A DNA stretch of 64,000 bases from Chamaecyparis obtusa (lineage: Eukaryota; Streptophyta; Pinopsida; Cupressales; Cupressaceae): the NCBI GenBank assembly GCA_027943335.1, contig BSBK01006385.1, forward strand, positions 620,001 through 684,000, given 5' to 3'. This document shows positions 57,345 through 64,000 of the stretch, in pieces; within the stretch, counting starts at the first letter, position 1, and each line of letters begins with the position of its first letter. The translations under genes were made by a program, and so were the position numbers. The notes under the pieces are model-generated. The model saw only the letters and a program-made list of their open reading frames with translations. It made no database searches and was not told where the DNA came from.

Positions 57345-57962
57345 ATTAGGCCTTGTAGCTTATATGTTTTGATTGCTGGAGAGCTTCTAAAGCTAAGCAA
57401 GAAGACCATTGCACGAGTTATAGCCGCGCGCTTAGGTTTGAAAATTGTATATTTTTTAATCTAATGTATATTTTAACTAGACTTTTAGCTTATTTTTGCT
57501 GTATATTTTAATCTAAAGAGAATCATGGATGTGAACTTGAAAGAATTTTGTACTTAGTTCTTATGGAGAGAATAGTAGTAGTTTACGGTCTAATATCAAA
57601 TAGAGTTTTCCAATTATAGAAAGTTAATGAATTCTAATAGCTTATATGTTTTGATTGCTGGAGAGCTTCTAGAGCTAAGCAAGAAGACCATTGCACGAGT
57701 TATAGCCGCGCACTCAGGTTTGAAAATTGTATATATTTTAATCTAATGTATATTTTAATCCTTTTGCCATGTCATGTAATATGTCTTGCCTTGTAGCTTA
57801 TATGTTTTGAAATTGCTGTTAGGCCTTGTAGCTTATATGTTTTGATTGCTAGAGAGCTTCTAGAGCTAAGCAAGAAGACCATTGCACTAGTCGTAGCCGC
57901 GCGCTCAGGCATGAAAATTGTATATTTTTTAATCTAATGTATATTTTAACTAGACTTTTAAA
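57345..57962. repeat. Three direct repeats of about 130 bases upstream of the CACTA gene
   Basis: Copies at about 57350-57482, 57637-57766 and 57822-57960. Shared words: AGCTTATATGTTTTGATTGC, GAGAGCTTCTAGAGCTAAGC, AAGAAGACCATTGCACGAGT and TATAGCCGCGCGCTCAGG. They end only about 120 bases before the transposase ATG. Confidence 0.85.
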
Positions 57963-58083
57963 ATATTAGAGGATTTAACTAGGTCTAAGAAGATTTGTGT
58001 ACTTTTGACAATTTTGCTTAGTCACTGAAAGTTGTAGACCGAAGTTTTCATAGCCCAATTTTTTCTTCCTGCGAAGAACGATC

Positions 58084-61000
58084 ATGTCAGATAATATAAG
58101 TGAAGAACAAAATAGGGAGACAATCGCTAGATTGTGGTCTAACTTGAAAAGAAAAGGTGATGGAAAATGTTATTGTCCCTGCAAAATTTGTAAGGGCTTA
58201 AACCGTAGAAGACTGCTAATCAAAACAGTTAAGAGACATTGTAGGGAGAATGGTCACATTGAAGGGGGGCATGACTATCATCCACTGGTAAGTTGTTCAT
58301 TATATCATTTTAACAATTTATATACATATGAAATCACTTGATGATGAGTTGAAGATCATGGTTTATTTATGTTAATCAATTTTATATAGGTTGATCTCCC
58401 CAGGGAAGTACATGATATGGAGGAACATGGGGGTGCGGATATCCAAGGTGAAGATAATGATCCCATGGAAGATGACGATCATGCGCCAGAAAACACAATT
58501 GAAGATGATGGTATAAATACATTGATCCATGACACATTTAGTCCAAGCGGATCTGATCATGATGATGATGATAGCCTCGATGTACCTCTACTTGAGAAGG
58601 CATACGAGCCCCTATACAAAGACTCCCAAACAACTCTTCTCTCTGCTGTATTGTTATTGTTGAACTTGAAGGTTATGAATGGTTTATCCAACATAACAAT
58701 GTCACGTATGTTAAGGTATGTCATATATGTCTTTATAGTTAACAAAGGGTGAATAATGTACCACTAATATTGTTTATATTAACAACTTATATTTTTTGCT
58801 GTAGATTGATAGGCAAGTTTTTGTTACCACCATCAAATATTCTACCTCGCTCATATTGAGAATTATCTGCTATTATGAAAGATATTGGAATGGAGTATCA
58901 AGCAATACATGCTTGTCCCAATGATCATATTATATATTATAAAGAACATGAATTTGCAACACAATGCCCTGTATGTCATACGAGTAGATATCAAACAGAT
59001 CGAATAACAAAAAAGGTGCCTCACAAGGTTCTTCGTTACATCCCCATTATTCCACAGATGTGACAATTATTCAGGTGTACTAGCTTGGCACAATTTATGG
59101 ATTACCATGCACGCAATAGAAGTCGAGATGACATTATTCGAATCCCTGCGGATGGTTCAGCATTTATGCACATAGAGGAAAAGTGGCAACACTTCAAAGA
59201 AGAACCTCGTAATCTCAGGCTTTCATTGGCAGCGGATGGTGTCAATCCATTTGGAGAGATGAGATCTATTTTCTCGGTGTGGCCTGTTTTTGTTATCAAC
59301 AATAACATTCCTCCGTGGATGTCAATAAAGAGGGAGCACATTATGTTGGCAATGATTGTTCTAGGTATTTTATCATTTGATAGTTATTAATTTACACGTA
59401 CTTACAAATCTTACAGTAAAATGGTCACAATAATTATGTAATGTTACTGTTCATTCAAGTAGGTAAATATCAAGTTAAAGATATGAATGTATATATTGAG
59501 CCTCTTATTGATGAGTTGGTGGAGTTATGGAATGGTGTCACTATGTATGACGTGTCTAGACCAATAGGACAAAGACAATTTCAATTCCATGCAATACTTG
59601 TATGGACAATACATGATGCCCCAGGGCTAACACATTTTTGTGGTATGTTATAGTGAATTCAAGTTGCGCATGATAATTCTAATTATAAAAATCAACATAT
59701 TTAATAATCCAATTATATCATTATCTTGTAGGTCTTCAAACAAAGGGAAAATTTGCATGTCCAGTTTGTGGTCCAAAGATGAAATCTCGTCATTCAAAAA
59801 GTTTAGGAAAGTAGGTGTTTGATGAGTACAGACACTTCCTCCACAGGAATCATAAGTATCGAAGTATGGAAAAACATCTTTTCAATGGGAAAGAAGAGAC
59901 TACATCAAAGCCATGAAGAATGACACCTCGCCTATGGAAGTTGGAATATAATAGAATTAATCGTCGAGGTAATGTCGTTCCACCTAATGGTTTATGTTTG
60001 TAATTTATATATTTTTATTGTGATTTTTGTTTACTAATTATGTAATTGATGATCGTGAAGGTCATCAAGGCACTACTGACAACCTTCCAAAGGGACTAAA
60101 AAGCTATCCCAGACAATTTAGTAGGTTGCCCTACTACGAGGACCTACAAATTGTGCATTTGTTTGATCCTATGCATATTGGAAAGAATATAACAGAGACA
60201 TTGTGGAAAATACTGGATGGAAGGCGTGACAAAGAAAAAATTGTCAAAATTTGTAATGACATTCATGAATCCAATCATGCACTGAAGAATTTCATTCACT
60301 CAAATAGCAATAGAGATCAGATTAATATAAGTGCCCTTCCTTGGTTATTAACGGAGCAGCAAAGTGATGCCATAAAAGAAGTCATATGAAAAATTTGATT
60401 TTCCACAGGATTTGCTGCGAACATAAGCAATCTCATATCAAAGAAAAGTGAATTTGGGCCAGGGCTCAAAATGCATGATTGGCATACTTTCATCAAGGTA
60501 AGTTATGTTCTTCTGTATTTACAATATATTCATAAACTACGTGTACTATTCATTATGTTATGTTAGAAAATAATGAAATGATTGGTTTATAATTACTGCA
60601 GTACGTGCTACCTCTATCTCTCCCAGAGCACTTCAACAATAACATCAAACAAGTGATATATGATCTTGGAAAATACATGAGGTAAGCAGTAATATCTGTT
60701 CAATTTGTTGTATATATTTATTATATTCGCGATTTGTTTTTCTTGCTATGTAATCTATTGTATATTATTTTGTAAAGTCTCGTATTTATATATTTTTTGT
60801 GACTTGAATCTCTTAATGTAGGTGGTTGTCATCTAAAGAAATCCATAAAGAAGATATAAACTATTGGAAGAGAAGAATTCCTCATTTACTGTGTGAAATG
60901 CAAAAGTGTCTACCTCCAACTTTTTTCAATGCACAAGAACACTACCTCATACACCAAGTTGAAGAGATTGAATTGTGTGGACCTGCACACACTAGGTCAA

Positions 61001-62306
61001 TGTGGATGGTTGAGAGGCACTTGAAATATTTGAAGGCTTTGGTTCGACAAAGAGCACATCCTGAGGGTTCTATGGTAGAGGGATACATGGTATACCAGAC
61101 TATGGTGTACATTACTGAATATCTTCCTAAGTTTTCTTCAAATATCCATGTAGATCGCATTTGGGATCTCGATCCTTTTAAAAAATTCAAAGGGGAGTAC
61201 TTGATGGGGAAAGGTAGATTGAGGAAAGTGACAGGTAATAAATTATAAGATGTTATTGTAATAAATTATTTCTTAATCTTCAAAATAAATTGGTTGTAAG
61301 TCGTCTATTTTTTTTTTTACAGTTGCTCGAGAGTGGGATGCACTACATTTGTATATTGCAAACAATCTTGATTGGATGATGGTATGGATTGAACGATGTC
61401 AACATTCTGGTCACACATTAACATGGGAAGGTGTATCTTCATTGGTTAAAGAAGCTCATTGTAATGGAGATTCTAATGTTACGCAAAGGGAAATAGATTT
61501 AGCATATGGTTTAAGAGATTTCCAGGTACGTACAAAATTATTAATCACCTGTATGTTTATCAACTCATGATATAATAATTTTGACATGTTTCACATATTA
61601 TTGCAGGTTAAACACCACAAGGGTATGTTCTGTAATGGTCAAAAATTTCGCGTCAAAGTGTTGGATGACACGAAGAAAACTTGTGATTTTGGAATAACTG
61701 CAGTCTTTCAAGTGACTAATATTTCATCTAGAAATGACTTAGATCCTCAAGAGTCTAAAAATCAATACTATGGCATTTTGGATGATATACTTGAGTACAA
61801 CTTTAGTTCCTTCAAATTAGTACTCTTCGTTGTCAAATGGTACAGGCTACGACTTAATCCAAATGATCCTAATAGAACTGTTATTGAACATGATAATGGA
61901 TTTACAATGGTTAATACAAGGTCATTTGAGCTAGTTGGGGATGAGCCCTATGTTCTTCCAAGCCAATGTGAGCAGGTATTTTACTCAGAGGTTTCACATA
62001 AACCGGGTTGGTCATTTGTTGTTAGACATGAACCGAGAGGAAGGCCAATAAAGTATAATGCAATGGAAGAAGAAGATACCGAAGAAGTAGAAGATGATGT
62101 AGATGATGATCACGATCGACAATTATTGGATGATGTTCCTGAGACAAATTTTCATGAAGAAGAAGAAGAAGATGATGACGATGATGCTGCTACTGATGAT
62201 GATGATAAAGATGATGTTGATGTTGATGTTGATGATGATGATGTTGATGATGACGACAACGACGACAACGACGATGACGATGACGATGATGATGACGACG
62301 ATGATG

Positions 62307-62343
<37 letters not shown>

Positions 62344-62365
62344 GGATGATGATGATGAAATTTAA
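58084..62365 (+). pseudogene. CACTA (En/Spm) transposase, 10-exon gene with six in-frame stops
   Basis: The exon model 58084-58287, 58390-58715, 58805-59364, 59463-59642, 59732-59968, 60061-60497, 60602-60681, 60822-61234, 61323-61525, 61607-62365 uses GT-AG at every junction and keeps phase throughout (1133 codons). Exon 1 holds the N-terminal Cys motif YCPCKICKG. Exons 3-6 give the TNP2 core: YQAIHACPNDHIIYY, CPVCHTSRY, LSLAADGVNPFGE, GKFACPVCGP and HLFDPMHIGKNI. Exon 8 is DUF4218 (GSMVEGYMVYQ) and exon 10 is DUF4216 (NQYYGILDDILEY). The tail is about 95 residues of mostly Asp and Glu. Stops: 58857, 59061, 59914, 60387, 60396 (TGA) and 59812 (TAG). The product would cut the element at its terminal repeats; I found no CACTA terminus. 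Confidence 0.9.
62085..62363 (+). repeat. GAT/GAC trinucleotide array coding the acidic tail
   Basis: Mostly GAT, GAC and GAA codons in the last exon of the transposase, giving long Asp runs. It is expected to be length-variable. Confidence 0.85.
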
Positions 62366-63246
62366 AGGTATGCCATCAATCCTTAATGTATTTAATATTC
62401 ATTTCTTGATAGAAATATATTTGTCTTAAATGGTTACATAGTTTATTCATTATCTATTTAAAAGCTACAAGTTTCAACTACAAATAGAATACTGCTAATC
62501 TAAATTAACTATTAATCTAAATTAATTAAATAAAACTATTTAAAACACATATTGATGCATGAATGTATTGAGCCTTATTTTCTTTCAGGTCAAAAGCATT
62601 TGTAAGTGTTCTCACAACACCAACCAAGCATCTTCATAAGATCACTCTCCTTGATCCAAGCCAACTCCATAACCTATCAGAGTGCACACCAAATCCTTAT
62701 GCCACCTTAGCATTCTACATCTTTGGAATAATCCCAATGTCCCTCAATCCATCCAATGGATTCATCCAAGCAATCTAATCAACAAACTATCAAATGCTCA
62801 CAATGCCTCAATAGGCTCCAAACTTGACTTCACCTTAACTAGATGTTTCCTCCACCTCCACCACACACATCAAACAACTTCAAATAGCATGTCCCCAAGG
62901 TTACTAAGCCCTCAACTCATCAGCTGATACAAAAACCCAGTTTTAGCCCTTCAGTAGGCCTACTTCCCTAGCAGGCTTATAATGTGAGCCTGATTTAAGT
63001 GTTATAATGTGTACGTTTTAATGTTTTTAATTTTTATGTGATGCTTATGATGGATGTGATTATGATTATGATGTGATTATGCTCATGATAATTGAATTAC
63101 ATTTGTACGAAATTGAACCCCTTTCAAGAGCATCCCGCACAGTCTCATGGATCGACAGGTATAAGTCAATACACCTTATAGAAAGTCTATTTAATACACT
63201 TATCAATAGTAAGATTGATGTCTTCTAAGATCTCTCCCATTTGTAG
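62366..63246. other. Spacer between CACTA gene and SET gene
   Basis: No supported gene. 62600-62930 is C-rich with CCACCTCCACCACACACA-type words, 63040-63090 has GATTATGAT repeats, and TTTGTAG at 63240 is a usable splice acceptor for the next exon. Confidence 0.5.
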
Positions 63247-64000
63247 GTACTAGCAAATAGGTATTTGTCAGAAGTGTCTTCCTCGAGTGAGGGAAATATA
63301 GGAATAGAAGAGGAAAGTGAGACATGCAGTTTATCTAGAATAGGGAGATTAACTAGAGGTCAAAGGACTAGAAGGAAATTCAATAAACACATGAAATTTT
63401 TCCTTGCTCAAGGGGGGTCATGTTCTTATGATGATGAGATGAAAGGCGACATCGAGGTGCCCTTGAGGTACCAACATCTACAGAAACATTGGGTACCCAA
63501 GGAACTTCCTCCAATAAACTCTGATTTTTGTGTTAATGAGAGGATATATCGCATAGCACCATCATCATTACATGGTTTGGGCCTATTTTCTATGGATGGC
63601 ATAAAGGTGTCTTACAACAAAGTTTCTGAATTGATGGAGTATGTTGGACCATGTTACGATTACAAAAGTTGGATGCATATTGTTCAATATAAAAAAAGTA
63701 TGCGTAGGTATGCACTCTCAGCAAATTATATACAACAGCAAGATAATAATCAAAGTAAAAGTGTGGCTATATACATTGATGGAAGGCCAAAAGCAACAGG
63801 GAATATTGCGGGTTTTATAAATAGTACACGACCTGGGTCAACTATAAAGCAACCCAATTGCATATTTGAGGCGCGCGAGGGAAATTGTGTATTCATCTGT
63901 GCGATAAAATCAATACGTGCAGGGGAAGAGCTGCTTATTGATTACAATTTGAACCGCATAGATACAAACGAGGCTACTATCATGGGGGTGGTACATACTA
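63247..64000 (+). CDS. SET-domain protein, 3' end beyond the window
   Basis: An uninterrupted frame of 251 codons starts right after a TTTGTAG splice acceptor and leaves the window open. It reads RRKFNKHMKFFLAQGG, then HWVPKELPPINSDFCVNERI. Next come SLHGLGLFSMDGIK, NIAGFINSTRPGSTIKQPNC, VFICAIKSIRAGEELLIDYN and LNRI. GLGLF, (G)NIAGFIN and GEELLIDY are the three landmarks of a SET fold, which in most members is a lysine methyltransferase using S-adenosylmethionine. The N(H/S) motif here is FINSTRPG, unlike the usual NHSC. No stop occurs, in contrast to every other coding tract here. It lies in the same orientation as the CACTA transposase, 881 bases on, so it may be a second gene of that element or an independent host gene. 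The start codon is not visible. Confidence 0.75.

Noticed and set aside
57345..57962. Direct repeats resembling a CRISPR array
   Set aside because: Units are about 130 bases, imperfect, few and in plant DNA; no cas genes.
2716..62365. Reassigned TGA/TAG codons as an alternative genetic code
   Set aside because: Plant nuclear genes use the standard code, and the same elements show other decay (lost catalytic residues, frameshifts). Deamination explains the bias more simply.
62103..62429. Met-rich plus-strand frame of 108 codons
   Set aside because: Out-of-frame reading of the GAT/GAC array in the transposase tail.

Overview
The window looks like gene-poor, repeat-packed nuclear DNA from a land plant with a large genome. 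A conifer is my guess, not proven: it rests on AT-rich decayed retroelements, a Tat-type Ty3/gypsy element, PPR fragments and a CACTA transposase gene with many introns. I recognise no rRNA, tRNA, CRISPR array or prokaryotic feature, and no clearly intact single-copy host gene, except possibly a SET-domain gene cut by the right edge.

Layout. 1-18081 is one large Tat-lineage Ty3/gypsy element, cut at its left LTR by the window edge. It carries gag, protease, a G-patch spacer, RT, two RNase H domains and integrase on +, then an antisense plant-mobile-domain (PMD) gene, then a truncated 3' LTR. 18091-20310 is a minus-strand remnant of a copia-type element (zinc-knuckle gag, PBS, LTR). About 20350-21360 is the start of a further LTR element on +. 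21361-27269 is decayed repeat DNA with microsatellites and a copia LTR end. 27319-43060 is a well-bounded LTR element (TSD GTTTG) with one long unknown ORF and no polymerase. Its 5' LTR is split by a second, minus-strand Tat-related element at 28528-38652 (TSD AGTAC), which has lost RT, RNase H and integrase and has a dead protease. 43066-48331 is unresolved. 48332-49617 is a broken gene with an HGKGEHDG motif. 49940-57962 is a mosaic of duplications, PPR fragments, an integrase fragment and long hairpins. 58084-62365 is a CACTA (En/Spm) transposase gene for which I could build a phase-consistent 10-exon model. 63247-64000 is an uninterrupted SET-domain reading frame running off the window.

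How the pieces relate. The two Tat-type elements share the same gag-protease-spacer order, and the inner one looks like a non-autonomous derivative. The minus-strand copia gag remnant and the outer 27-43 kb element share the 3' end of their LTRs and the PBS type, so they may be partners in one family. Across five independent coding tracts, the premature stops are almost all TGA or TAG with long stretches free of frameshifts. This is what cytosine deamination at plant CG/CHG methylation sites would produce.
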